Source of the DNA: Rhodospirillaceae bacterium UBA1479
GTDB lineage: Bacteria; Pseudomonadota; Alphaproteobacteria; Rhodospirillales; Casp-alpha2
DNA length: 46,254 nt
Reading direction: 5' to 3'
NCBI GenBank assembly: GCA_002325375.1
Contig: DCRZ01000005.1
Coordinates: 242-46,495, forward strand
The notes beneath the pieces were generated by a model. It worked only from the letters and a program-made list of their open reading frames with translations, was not told the DNA's origin and made no database searches. The translations under genes were made by a program, and so were the position numbers. This document shows, in pieces, positions 17,338-26,506 of this stretch (position 1 is its first letter; each line of letters opens with the position of its first letter).

Positions 17338-18843
17338 CTAGCCCTTGGCCAGCCGGCGCGATCTGTTCATGAAGTAGCCAAACGCGATCACACCGATTGT
17401 GAAGATCAGAATGCCCAGGGACATCCCGCGTTCGACGAAGATCATGGGTGAGCCTCGGGAGATGATGAGTGTCTGACGCAACGTTTCCTCAGCGAGAGGC
17501 CCGAGCACAAGCGCCAGAACCGTCGCGGCGGGTGAGAAGCCGTACAACTTCATGAAGAACCCGACGCCGCCCGCGGCGAACATGAGCCAAACCTCGATGA
17601 TACTGCCGTGCACGCTGAACGTCCCCATCGTACAGACGAGAATGACCGCCGGCGCCAGGACTCGGTACGGCACCTTAAGCAGCGTCACGAACAACGGGAT
17701 CGCGAAAATATTGATGGCGAGCAGCGCCATGTTTCCCAGATACATGCTGGCAACCAGGGCCCAGGCGAATTCGGGGTTCTGCTCCATGAGAAGCGGTCCG
17801 GGCTTGAGCCCCCACATCAGCAAGGCCGCCAGCAACACCGCGGTCGAGGCCGAGCCCGGAATGCCAAGCGTCAACAGCGGCACCATGGAGCCGGCGGAGG
17901 CCGCGTTGTTCGCGCATTCCGGCGCGACCAAGCCAGGCATCGCGCCTTTGCCGAACTTCTCGGGCGTCTTCGAGCTGGATTTTTCAATCGAGTACGACAT
18001 CAGCGACGCAACCGTCGCACCTGCCCCGGGAACGACACCGATGCAAAAGCCCAAAATAGACCCGCGCACGAAAGCCATGCGCGATTCGATCCAGTCCCGC
18101 ATCGACGGCCAGAAATGCTTTTCGCTTTGGTACTGGATGATGCCGCCGCTGCCGCCGCGGTGAAGGCCTTGATAGAACGCGTAGAAAAGCTCGCCCAGCC
18201 CGAACAGACCGATGGCGATCGGAATAAACGCAATGCCGCCGATCAGTTCCGCCGAACCGAAGGTAAACCGTTGCATGCCGGTTTCCAGGTCGACCCCGAC
18301 CGTTCCCAGCGCGAACCCGATCAACGCGGATATGGCGCCGAACCGCCAGTTGTCGCCAATCAGGACGATCAGCGTGACGATCCCCATCAAGACAAGCATG
18401 AAGAATTCCGGCGGACCGAAACCGCGCGTCACTTGCGCGAATACCGCCGCCAGCACCGAAATCAAAATGACCCCGACCGTCCCGCCGACAAACGACGCGG
18501 CCGCCTGCATGACCAAGGCCGGCCCGGCGCGGCCCTGTTGGGCCAGCGGATAGCCGTCGAACGTTGATGCGACAACGGCCGACTCTCCCGGCGTATTCAA
18601 AAGGATCGACGTGATCGTGCCGCCGTACATGGCGCCATAATAGATGGCCGCCAACATGATGATGGCGCCGGTCGGATCCATCCCGAACGTAAGCGGCAGA
18701 AGAATCGACAAGCCCGCAGCGGGACCGAAACCGGGAATGATGCCGACGACCATCCCGATAAGCGACCCAAGCATCAAATAGACGATGTTGATCGGTGAAA
18801 TGGCGACGGAGAACCCGAGTAAGAGCTGGTCAAAGATTTCCAT
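17338..18843 (-). CDS. tctA: Tripartite tricarboxylate transporter large membrane subunit TctA
   Basis: A 501-residue inner-membrane protein with about 11-12 hydrophobic segments. TctA landmarks are GIIPGFGPAAGLSILLPLTFG near the N-terminus, IYYGAMYGGTITSILLNTPGE near 70-90 and GVVPGAGATVASLMSY near 260. It is the main translocating subunit of a secondary transporter that uses the TctC periplasmic binding protein and small subunit TctB. Last gene of a tctC-tctB-tctA unit on the minus strand, 57 bp after tctB; it ends 41 bp from the convergent symporter-kinase stop. Confidence 0.95.
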   Translation of the reverse strand: MEIFDQLLLGFSVAISPINIVYLMLGSLIGMVVGIIPGFGPAAGLSILLPLTFGMDPTGAIIMLAAIYYGAMYGGTITSILLNTPGESAVVASTFDGYPLAQQGRAGPALVMQAAASFVGGTVGVILISVLAAVFAQVTRGFGPPEFFMLVLMGIVTLIVLIGDNWRFGAISALIGFALGTVGVDLETGMQRFTFGSAELIGGIAFIPIAIGLFGLGELFYAFYQGLHRGGSGGIIQYQSEKHFWPSMRDWIESRMAFVRGSILGFCIGVVPGAGATVASLMSYSIEKSSSKTPEKFGKGAMPGLVAPECANNAASAGSMVPLLTLGIPGSASTAVLLAALLMWGLKPGPLLMEQNPEFAWALVASMYLGNMALLAINIFAIPLFVTLLKVPYRVLAPAVILVCTMGTFSVHGSIIEVWLMFAAGGVGFFMKLYGFSPAATVLALVLGPLAEETLRQTLIISRGSPMIFVERGMSLGILIFTIGVIAFGYFMNRSRRLAKG

Positions 18844-18900
18844 AATTTAACGCTGCCTAAGAAGTTTGAAGATCGGCCATAACCACGGTTCGATTCCGTC

Positions 18901-19347
18901 CTAGAACGGAAGACCGAGCATGCCGGGCGGCAACGCCGCGTTGAGGGTATGTCTGAACAGAGTAAAAAGCCCGATGGGCAGCAACAGACCGACCAGGAGG
19001 TTTGTTACATGCCGCCCCCGGTTCAGCACGAACAGGGCGAGCAGCATGAAAAGCACCATGCCCGGCAGCGCCCCCAGAAAATGGCTCGCGATGATCAACA
19101 GCGCGACCATTGCAACCACGAAAAGCGTGACCGGCCAATCCATGGAGATCGCGTCGTCCGTATGGCGACGGCGGAATTCGACGACCGTGGCGTGCAGAAC
19201 AAATGCGACGAGCGCGACGGCGATGATCTGGGGGAAGAACCCCGGACCGATGCGGCCGCGGGAACTCAGGAAGTTCAAATCCGCAAACGCCAACACCGCA
19301 TAGAACACGGACAGCAGCAGCACGGCGGTCATAAAGGCTATTCTCAT
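18901..19347 (-). CDS. tctB: Tripartite tricarboxylate transporter small subunit TctB
   Basis: 148 residues from ATG 19347, with four hydrophobic segments and the family opening of helix 1 followed by SSRGRIGPGFFPQIIA. Length and topology fit TctB. It works with TctA in the membrane. A TTG at 19404 would add 19 residues without a hydrophobic start, so the ATG is preferred, though its ribosome site is weak. It lies downstream of a terminator-like hairpin after tctC, suggesting lower expression than the binding protein. Confidence 0.88.
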   Translation of the reverse strand: MRIAFMTAVLLLSVFYAVLAFADLNFLSSRGRIGPGFFPQIIAVALVAFVLHATVVEFRRRHTDDAISMDWPVTLFVVAMVALLIIASHFLGALPGMVLFMLLALFVLNRGRHVTNLLVGLLLPIGLFTLFRHTLNAALPPGMLGLPF

Positions 19348-19463
19348 GGAAGGTACCAATACCCGTCTTGATCTTGAAATCGCGACCAGGGTGGATCGCG
19401 ACAACTTTCATACTGTCATTCAGATGATTACTGAACGCCCAAAGAGCAACAAACGACGCTTTG

Positions 19464-19501
19464 AAAAAAGGCCGCCCGCCGAAAGCAGATCGGCGGGCGG
19501 C
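19464..19501 (-). terminator. Rho-independent terminator after tctC
   Basis: Read on the minus strand, a perfect 11-bp stem (GCCGCCCGCCG with CGGCGGGCGGC) around a 9-base loop is followed by C and six T residues, 20 bases after the tctC stop. This is a textbook intrinsic terminator. Because tctB and tctA follow in the same direction, it probably gives partial termination and excess TctC. Confidence 0.85.
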
Positions 19502-19520
19502 TCGCATTTCGTAGCAGTCG

Positions 19521-20504
19521 TTACTTAATGGCGCCCTTGGCTTTGAGGACCCGGGCGAACTGTTCCTGCGAATGCGCCAGGAACTTACGGAAATCTTCAC
19601 CCCAAAGGACGGTTTCCGTCAGCTCGTGCTTCTTCACATAGGCGGCCCATTCCGGCTTCTCGACAACCTTCTTCATGGTCGCGATCCACCACTCCTGGGC
19701 TTCCTTGGGTGCCTCGGGAGGCAGAACCACGCCGCGCGGCATGGAGATGCCAAGCTCATACCCCTTGTCGCCGAAGGTCGGAATGTCCTTCAGGGACTCG
19801 GGCGCTTTCTTTCCAGAGAACGCAAGCGCGCGCAGGTCGCCCGATTCAAGCAGGCCCGCGACTTCGCCCGGGTTTGCCACCATGGCGTCAAGCGCATCCG
19901 ACAACAACGCGGTCGTCAGTTCGCCCTGCTTGTTGAAGGAAACATACTCGAACTTATATCCGGCTTTTTCCGCCAGCAGCGTCGGCACGATGAAATCGAC
20001 GTTGACGGCACCCATGCCACCGATGGCCGGGGGCTTGGCTTTCGCCTCTTTGATGAACTGGTCGAACGACGTGATCTTGGACTTGCCGTTGACGAGAAGC
20101 ACCAGATCGTCGGCCGCAAGCAGCGCAACGGGTGTGAACGTCGTCGGCGACCAGGGCGTCTTCGCCTTCAGCGGCGTCGTGATGTAGCTGCCGGAGGTCG
20201 AGGTGATGTGATAGGGATTGCCCTTCTGATTGTGGACAAAGCCCCAGCCAACAGCACCGCTGCCGCCCGGACGGTTCTGCGCCACGATCTCTCCCGGATA
20301 GAGCTTGTACTTCTCGAGGATCGAGATGATCGTCCGCGACATGATGTCGTTGCCGCCACCGGGCCCGAACGCGATCGTCCAGTTCAGCCGCTCGCTGGGA
20401 TAGGAATCGGCTTTCGCCAGCCCCGGGGACAAGGTCGGGATCGCCATGGCGCCGACAAGGGCACATGCCCAAACCGCCTTGCCGATAGTATTTTTCAGGT
20501 GCAT
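19521..20504 (-). CDS. tctC: Tripartite tricarboxylate transporter substrate-binding protein TctC
   Basis: 327 residues from ATG 20504 (GGAGG ribosome site), with a Sec signal peptide cleaved near LAKADS. TctC/Bug family landmarks are TIAFGPGGGNDIMSR after the signal, IVAQNRPGGSGAVG and a late FGDKGYELG. The periplasmic protein delivers a carboxylate-type ligand to TctA/TctB. The aspartate after GPGGGN is typical of carboxylate-binding Bug proteins, but the ligand is not predictable. It opens the tct unit and follows the GntR regulator gene on the same strand. Confidence 0.93.
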   Translation of the reverse strand: MHLKNTIGKAVWACALVGAMAIPTLSPGLAKADSYPSERLNWTIAFGPGGGNDIMSRTIISILEKYKLYPGEIVAQNRPGGSGAVGWGFVHNQKGNPYHITSTSGSYITTPLKAKTPWSPTTFTPVALLAADDLVLLVNGKSKITSFDQFIKEAKAKPPAIGGMGAVNVDFIVPTLLAEKAGYKFEYVSFNKQGELTTALLSDALDAMVANPGEVAGLLESGDLRALAFSGKKAPESLKDIPTFGDKGYELGISMPRGVVLPPEAPKEAQEWWIATMKKVVEKPEWAAYVKKHELTETVLWGEDFRKFLAHSQEQFARVLKAKGAIK

Positions 20505-20602
20505 TGAATTTCCTCCGTTTTTCATTCCGTAACTTCCCCATATGCGCAGCAAATGAGGGTCATGGTCTTTGATTGGTGGGCCTTATTCGATCTATCCGCC
20601 GC

Positions 20603-21340
20603 CTACTCCGAGGCCAACTTATTGCCAGTCGAATTCTCATCGGGATTCTGGGATGAATCCTGTCCATCACCGGTAACCGCCGCCTTCCAACGACGGTAAC
20701 CGGCAAGCGAATGTTCTTCCCCGAGGCGGCGCGCCAGTTCGCTATCCCCCGCGCGCAAGGCCGCGACAAGGTCCTTATGTTCGCGGTTTGATTGCCGCAT
20801 ACGTTCGGGTTCGATCAGCGACCGCTGCCGGGCCAAATGCCCTTCGTTAATCAAGGAACGATAGGTCTGCTGCGCGCGTTCGTGCGCCGCATGGACAATG
20901 GTATGTTCGTGGAATTGAAGATTGAGGCGGTAATAGCCGACGGGGTCACCGGCCGCAATGGCGGCATCCATCTGCCTGATGCTGTCTTCGAGATCGGCCA
21001 GGGCCTGTTCGGTGATCTGGGTCGCCAGGCGGGCGCAAATGAAGCCATACACGACCGCGCGGACGTCATAAATCTCCGCGGTTTCTTCGGGTGAAATCTC
21101 CCGCACGAAGAACCCTTGGTTAAGCCGGGTCGATACAAGCTGGGCGCATTCCAAGGCCCGCATCGCCTCACGAACGGGGCCACGGCTGACCCCAAAACGC
21201 TGTGCCAGCGCCTGCTCGTTCAGGCGGTCACCCGCGCGCAGTTCCCCGGTGACGATCAATCGTTCCAATTCCTTCTGAACGATCGCGGTCAGGGATTCTG
21301 AACGACGCAGCGCTATGGCTTCTGAAACGGTGTCACTCAT
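20603..21340 (-). CDS. GntR-family regulator with FCD ligand-binding domain
   Basis: 245 residues. The N-terminal winged helix (about 15-80) carries LAQRFGVSRGPVREAM. The FCD all-helical domain (about 85-215) has the usual metal/ligand residues: Asp in YDVRAVVYG, His in FHEHTI, and a later histidine in REHKDLV. FCD-GntR proteins are usually repressors released by carboxylates or acyl-CoA-related ligands. It is divergent from a CoA-transferase/crotonase pair and upstream of tctCBA, so it probably controls both arms through the palindromes at 21379-21417. A polar ~25-residue tail is present. Confidence 0.92.
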   Translation of the reverse strand: MSDTVSEAIALRRSESLTAIVQKELERLIVTGELRAGDRLNEQALAQRFGVSRGPVREAMRALECAQLVSTRLNQGFFVREISPEETAEIYDVRAVVYGFICARLATQITEQALADLEDSIRQMDAAIAAGDPVGYYRLNLQFHEHTIVHAAHERAQQTYRSLINEGHLARQRSLIEPERMRQSNREHKDLVAALRAGDSELARRLGEEHSLAGYRRWKAAVTGDGQDSSQNPDENSTGNKLASE

Positions 21341-21378
21341 AGGTTCATTTGCACCAAGGCATCAATTTGTGTCAATCG

Positions 21379-21417
21379 TATATCGGAAAATGTTTCCGAT
21401 ATATTGTAGACAATATA
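21379..21417. promoter_or_regulatory. Two adjacent palindromic operators in the GntR/CoA-transferase intergenic region
   Basis: The first is a perfect 11-3-11 inverted repeat at 21379-21403, centred on ATG with arms ending CGGAAA / TTTCCG. The second is a perfect 8-2-8 repeat at 21400-21417 with core TTGT-AG-ACAA, close to the NGT...ACN pattern bound by FadR/FCD-type GntR proteins. The two share their edge bases. The location, 42-80 bases before the CoA-transferase ATG and just upstream of gntR, fits a divergent operator. Confidence 0.7.
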
Positions 21418-21458
21418 CGATATGAGCTTAACCCTTGCGACCAATATGGAGACCGCAC

Positions 21459-22652
21459 ATGCCATTCACCCCTGCCTCGCCCGCCCTGTCGCGCTTTACC
21501 GTCCTTGACCTGACGCGCGTCCGTTCCGGCCCCACCTGCGTTCGCCAGTTGGCCGATTGGGGCGCCAACGTCATCAAGGTCGAACTTCCCGAGGCATTGG
21601 ATGCAGCAGAAGGCCCGGGCGGCCCGCGGCATGGCTCCGACTTTCAGAATCTCCACCGCAACAAACGCGCGATGACGCTCAACCTGAAGTCACCGGAAGG
21701 TCTCGCCGTGTTGAAACGTCTGGTCGAAAAGGCCGATGTCATCGTCGAAAACTTCCGCCCCGATGTGAAAGACCGGCTCGGCATCGATTACGAAAGCCTT
21801 CGGGCCATCAACCCGCAACTGGTCTATGCGTCGATTTCCGGTTTTGGCCAGGACGGCCCCTACGCCAAGCGCCCAGGATTTGACCAGATCGCCCAGGGCA
21901 TGGGCGGGTTGATGTCGATCACCGGCAAGCCCGGCGAAGGTCCGATGCGTGTCGGCATACCGATCGCCGACCTGACCTCCGGCCTGTATTGCGCACTCGG
22001 CATTCTCGTCGCCCTACTGGCCCGCGATGAGATCGGCGAAGGTCAATGGGTTCAGACCTCTCTTCTGCAGTCCCAGATCGCGATGCTCGATTTCCAAGCG
22101 ACGCGTTGGCTGATCAATGGTGAAGTGCCGCCCCAGGCCGGCAACAATCATCCCACGTCGATCCCGACCGGCGTCTTCGAGACCTCTGACGGCTACATCA
22201 ATCTGGCGGTTACGGGCCAGGTGATCTGGGAACGGTTTTGTCAGGCTGTCGATGCCGAACGCCTGATCGAACACCCGGATTACAAGACCTCTGCCCTGCG
22301 CTCTCAGAATCGCGACGCGCTCGGCGAAGAGATCAATGCCATTCTCCGCACCGCCGACAGCGACACCTGGATCAGCCGCTTCAACAAATCGGGCGTGCCG
22401 GCCGGGCCGATCAACACCATCGACAAGGTCTTCGCCGATCCCCAGGTTCAGCACCTTGAAATGGCCCAAAAGGTGACGTCGAATACGCTTGGTGAACTCA
22501 CCTTGGTCGGCCAGCCGATCAAGATGAACAAGACACCCAGTTCGATGAAACTGGCCCCGCCGGAACGGGGCGAGCACTCCGACGAAATTCTGCAGGAATT
22601 CGGATATTCACCTGCGGAAATCGCCGACCTCAAAGACGCCGGCGTCGTATAA
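21459..22652 (+). CDS. Class III (CaiB/BaiF family) CoA-transferase
   Basis: 397 residues from ATG 21459, with a GGAG ribosome site at 21447-21450; an in-frame TTG at 21435 lacks such a site. Family landmarks: LDLTRVRSGPTCVRQLADWGANVIKVE near the N-terminus, NLHRNKRAMTLNLKS, VYASISGFGQDGPY, and the catalytic aspartate Asp171 in PIADLTSG, matching Asp169 of formyl-CoA transferase. It would move CoA between carboxylic acids through aspartyl anhydride and thioester intermediates. The divergent TctABC transporter and FCD-GntR regulator suggest it activates an imported carboxylate. The substrate is unknown. Confidence 0.92.
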   Translation: MPFTPASPALSRFTVLDLTRVRSGPTCVRQLADWGANVIKVELPEALDAAEGPGGPRHGSDFQNLHRNKRAMTLNLKSPEGLAVLKRLVEKADVIVENFRPDVKDRLGIDYESLRAINPQLVYASISGFGQDGPYAKRPGFDQIAQGMGGLMSITGKPGEGPMRVGIPIADLTSGLYCALGILVALLARDEIGEGQWVQTSLLQSQIAMLDFQATRWLINGEVPPQAGNNHPTSIPTGVFETSDGYINLAVTGQVIWERFCQAVDAERLIEHPDYKTSALRSQNRDALGEEINAILRTADSDTWISRFNKSGVPAGPINTIDKVFADPQVQHLEMAQKVTSNTLGELTLVGQPIKMNKTPSSMKLAPPERGEHSDEILQEFGYSPAEIADLKDAGVV

Positions 22653-22716
22653 GCGGTGCATTGTCAAACCCACTGCTGACGCCTACTCCCATCAATCGAC
22701 CATGAAGGACCATCAC

Positions 22717-23550
22717 ATGATGCCGCCCTCCAACACGCCCCCCAACATCGATGCCGATCTCGCCGGCGAAGCCGGCGAAGACATTCTTTACGAAGTTCGC
22801 GACGGTATCGGGTTCCTGACCTTCAACCGCCCGCAGGCCCGCAACGCCATGACCTTCGCGATGTATGAACGCATGGCCCAAATCTGCGCCGATGCCAATG
22901 AAACCCGGGATATCCGGGCGCTTGTCCTGACCGGCGCCGGCGAAAAAGCCTTCGCCGCCGGCACCGACATGTCGCAGTTCCGTGCCTTCGACAAGGAAGA
23001 GGATGCGCTTGCTTATGAGGCGCGGATCGACCGCACGCTCGGCACGTTGGAACGCTGCAGGATTCCGACCATCGCCGCCATTCGCGGTGCCTGTGCGGGC
23101 GGCGGCGCCGGCATCGCCGCCTGTTGCGATCTGCGTATCGCGGCGCGGACGTCGCGCTTCGGATTTCCCGTCGCGCGCACGCTCGGCAACTGCCTGTCGA
23201 TGATGAACTTTGCCAGGTTGGCCGACCTGATCGGCACGGCCCGCGCAAAGGACATGATCTTCCGCGCGAAGATGATCGAGGCTCCGGCCGCGCTCGAATA
23301 CGGTTTCATCACTGAAATGGTCGAAACCCCGGACGAGGTCGCGCCGCGCGCCGAGGAGATCGCCCGTCAGATCTCCGAGTATGCACCCCTCACCTTGCAG
23401 GCGACCAAAGAGGCGTTCCTGCGCCTGCGCACCGAATTGCCGCCGGGCGGCGGCCGTGACCTCTTGCTCATGTGTTACATGAGCGAGGATTTCCGCGAAG
23501 GCATGGACGCCTTTCTCAGCAAGCGGCCGCCAAACTTCAAAGGACAGTGA
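22717..23550 (+). CDS. Crotonase-fold (enoyl-CoA hydratase/isomerase family) protein without the hydratase glutamates
   Basis: 277 residues from ATG 22717, which has AAGGA eight bases upstream; an ATG at 22702 would add five residues but lacks a ribosome site. Crotonase features are clear: LTFNRPQARNAM, the oxyanion segments AFAAGTDMSQF and RGACAGGGAGIAACCD, and the C-terminal trimerisation helix. Aligned with rat enoyl-CoA hydratase, Glu144 is replaced by Gly (GGAGIA) and Glu164 by Val (FGFPVARTLG). Normal hydration is therefore unlikely; isomerase, hydrolase or lyase chemistry should be considered. It probably follows the CoA-transferase in one transcript. Confidence 0.88.
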   Translation: MMPPSNTPPNIDADLAGEAGEDILYEVRDGIGFLTFNRPQARNAMTFAMYERMAQICADANETRDIRALVLTGAGEKAFAAGTDMSQFRAFDKEEDALAYEARIDRTLGTLERCRIPTIAAIRGACAGGGAGIAACCDLRIAARTSRFGFPVARTLGNCLSMMNFARLADLIGTARAKDMIFRAKMIEAPAALEYGFITEMVETPDEVAPRAEEIARQISEYAPLTLQATKEAFLRLRTELPPGGGRDLLLMCYMSEDFREGMDAFLSKRPPNFKGQ

Positions 23551-23592
23551 TGCAACCGCAACCACTTCCATGAAAATGGCGAGAACCTAAAC

Positions 23593-23618
23593 AAACGGGC
23601 CCCCAACGGGGCCCGTTT
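23593..23618. terminator. Strong hairpin after the crotonase gene
   Basis: A perfect 11-bp stem (AAACGGGCCCC / GGGGCCCGTTT) with a CAAC loop lies 43 bases past the crotonase stop and 49 bases past the convergent small gene. The short T run on either strand suggests a bidirectional terminator. Confidence 0.75.
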
Positions 23619-23666
23619 CCGGTTGCGGGGACAAGACCCGCGCCTACCGTCAAATCGACAGATACA

Positions 23667-23849
23667 TCATGCCGCCTGGTCGGTGATTTGCTTGCGAATG
23701 ACCGCCTTAATTTCCCGCCAGACGCTCAGCGTATAATTGTCGCCCGCACGTTGCGCATCGATAGCACCTTCGATGGCGACGGAAAGGGCACCGTCCAATC
23801 CGTGCTCTTGGATCAAATTTTTTGCGATTTCTTTGGGATCGTACTGCAT
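23667..23849 (-). CDS. Small conserved-looking hypothetical protein (60 aa)
   Basis: From ATG 23849 it encodes 60 mostly helical residues with a balanced charge pattern (DPKEIAKNLIQEHG, then SVWREIKAVIRKQ). It has no signal or membrane segment. The composition looks like a real protein rather than an antisense shadow, and similar short helical proteins are common in alphaproteobacterial genomes. It is convergent with the crotonase gene across a strong terminator. Function unknown. Confidence 0.6.
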   Translation of the reverse strand: MQYDPKEIAKNLIQEHGLDGALSVAIEGAIDAQRAGDNYTLSVWREIKAVIRKQITDQAA

Positions 23850-24061
23850 GCCTGACTTTCGCGGACCATGTTGTTGAGGAAAATCATCTATCGAGCAGCT
23901 TTTGCCCGACAATCATGGCCGCCGTATGGCGAGTCTTCGTCATCATTGCAACGCGGTTGCGCAATCATCCGGCAACTTCCTTGCCTGCCGTTAACGATCC
24001 GGCTTACCGTCGCCACCATCAACGAACCGACACCGGATGCCCCCGACATGGCCCTTCGCCG

Positions 24062-25351
<1,290 letters not shown>

Positions 25352-25592
25352 TTTCCGGCGCACCTGCCCCGTTCCGGTGCTGGACTAAGGTCATATAGAC
25401 AAAAGTTTTTTCCGGATCACCGCGGCGCGTCTAAGTGTTTGCGTTTAAGCAAAACATGCCCGGAAAAATGTATAGACCTTTTGGTTTTCCACACCCATGA
25501 AGCGCACACTGTGCGCATATTTAATGGATTTTTCCGCACAATGTGCGTATATTGATGTCTAGCGATTCTCCACCCTGAAAGGAGACCACGAC
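25352..25592 (+). other. AT-rich leader region of the 48-aa gene
   Basis: This 241-bp interval is clearly less GC-rich than its neighbours and has no credible gene. Besides the twin palindromes it holds the two TATAGAC copies and an inverted repeat TTTGC-GTTTAA-GCAAA at 25439-25454. Confidence 0.5.
25502..25547 (+). promoter_or_regulatory. Twin palindromic operator sites before a 48-aa gene
   Basis: Two near-identical palindromes, GCGCACA-C-TGTGCGC (25502-25516) and CGCACA-A-TGTGCG (25535-25547), have centres 32 bp apart, about three helical turns, so they lie on one face of the DNA. Each is followed by ATAT-rich sequence (CATATTTA; TATATTGA), the second containing TATATT as a possible -10. 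Upstream, TATAGAC also occurs twice (25395-25401 and 25471-25477). This looks like a two-site operator controlling the small gene. Confidence 0.65.
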
Positions 25593-25739
25593 ATGCTCTC
25601 GCACATCATTCTGTTCCGCGGCTTCATCTTCAACCGGCCCAAAAAGACGCCGGCCGCCACGGCCTACCCTTATTCGCCGCCGGAATGGGCCGCGTTCAAC
25701 CGGGCGCTCTATCAGCCCCGGCCGCGCTTCAGCCACTGA
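25593..25739 (+). CDS. 48-residue small protein of unknown function
   Basis: A short frame with an excellent ribosome site (AAAGGAG, eight bases before the ATG), an elaborate operator region upstream and a terminator-like hairpin downstream. The product starts with a hydrophobic segment (LSHIILFRGFIF), then a basic patch (NRPKK) and a Pro/Tyr/Ala-rich tail ending RPRFSH. It could be a peripheral membrane or regulatory peptide. I do not recognise a family. The strong expression signals argue that it is real. Confidence 0.65.
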   Translation: MLSHIILFRGFIFNRPKKTPAATAYPYSPPEWAAFNRALYQPRPRFSH

Positions 25740-25786
25740 GGCACCGGCCAGCCGGTCCTCCCCTCCCCGCCGGCAGGCCGGGTATC

Positions 25787-25817
25787 AAGGGGGTGTGCAC
25801 GTCCGTGCCGCCCCCTT
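25787..25817 (+). terminator. Terminator-like hairpin after the 48-aa gene
   Basis: AAGGGGG pairs with CCCCCTT, with an inner GCAC-GTCC-GTGC stem-loop; the sequence continues TTATACTTT. It lies 47 bases beyond the small gene's stop and upstream of the FrnE-like gene. Confidence 0.6.
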
Positions 25818-25853
25818 ATACTTTGCCCTGATTAGGGATTAAGGGCCCGCCGC

Positions 25854-26486
25854 GTGGACATCGAAATCATCTACGACACCGTCTGCCCCTGGTGCTACAT
25901 CGGCAAGCGCCGGTTGGATCAGGCCCTGGCCCTGCGCCCAAACCTGAACGTCACCACCCATTGGCGGCCGTTCCTGTTGAATCCCGAACTGCCGCCCGAC
26001 GGCGTCGACCGCACGGCCTATCTGGTCAAGAAATTCGGATCGGAAACGCGGGTGCGGCGCATCTACGGCGCGATCGGTGAGGCCGGTCAGTCGGTCGAGA
26101 TCGATTTCGCCTTCGAGCGCATCCAGAAGACGCCCAATTCCGTCGATTCCCACCGCCTGGTCAAATACGCTGCCCGCCACGGCGCCGCCGCCGACGCCGT
26201 GGTCGAAGCCCTGTTCGTCGCCTATTTCGTTCATGGCCTCGACATCGGCGAGGAACAAGTGCTGCTCGACATCGGCGACCGCCACGGCCTCGGCCGTGCC
26301 GACCTGCGGGCCTATCTGGCCGGCGATACGGACCTGGAGGCCGTGACCCAGGACAACGCCCGCGCCCACCGCCTCGGCGTCAACGGTGTGCCGTCCTTCG
26401 TGTTCTCCGGCCCCATGGTGATTTCCGGCGCCCAGGAACCGCAGATTCTGGCGCGCATGCTCGACGCCGCCGCCTCGGCCGCCTGA
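25854..26486 (+). CDS. DsbA-family FrnE-like oxidoreductase
   Basis: 210 residues from a GTG start with an AGGG site. The thioredoxin-fold active site is Cys11-Pro-Trp-Cys14 (TVCPWCYIGKRRLD), typical of FrnE/polyketide-type DsbA proteins, and the cis-proline loop is GVNGVPSFVF. There is no signal peptide, so it is cytoplasmic. Family members act as thiol-disulfide oxidoreductases or isomerases, some in stress resistance; the related HCCA isomerases lack the CXXC. Probably co-transcribed with the next gene (20 bp gap). Confidence 0.9.
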   Translation: MDIEIIYDTVCPWCYIGKRRLDQALALRPNLNVTTHWRPFLLNPELPPDGVDRTAYLVKKFGSETRVRRIYGAIGEAGQSVEIDFAFERIQKTPNSVDSHRLVKYAARHGAAADAVVEALFVAYFVHGLDIGEEQVLLDIGDRHGLGRADLRAYLAGDTDLEAVTQDNARAHRLGVNGVPSFVFSGPMVISGAQEPQILARMLDAAASAA

Positions 26487-26506
26487 GCCGGGGGCGCGAT
26501 CCCACC

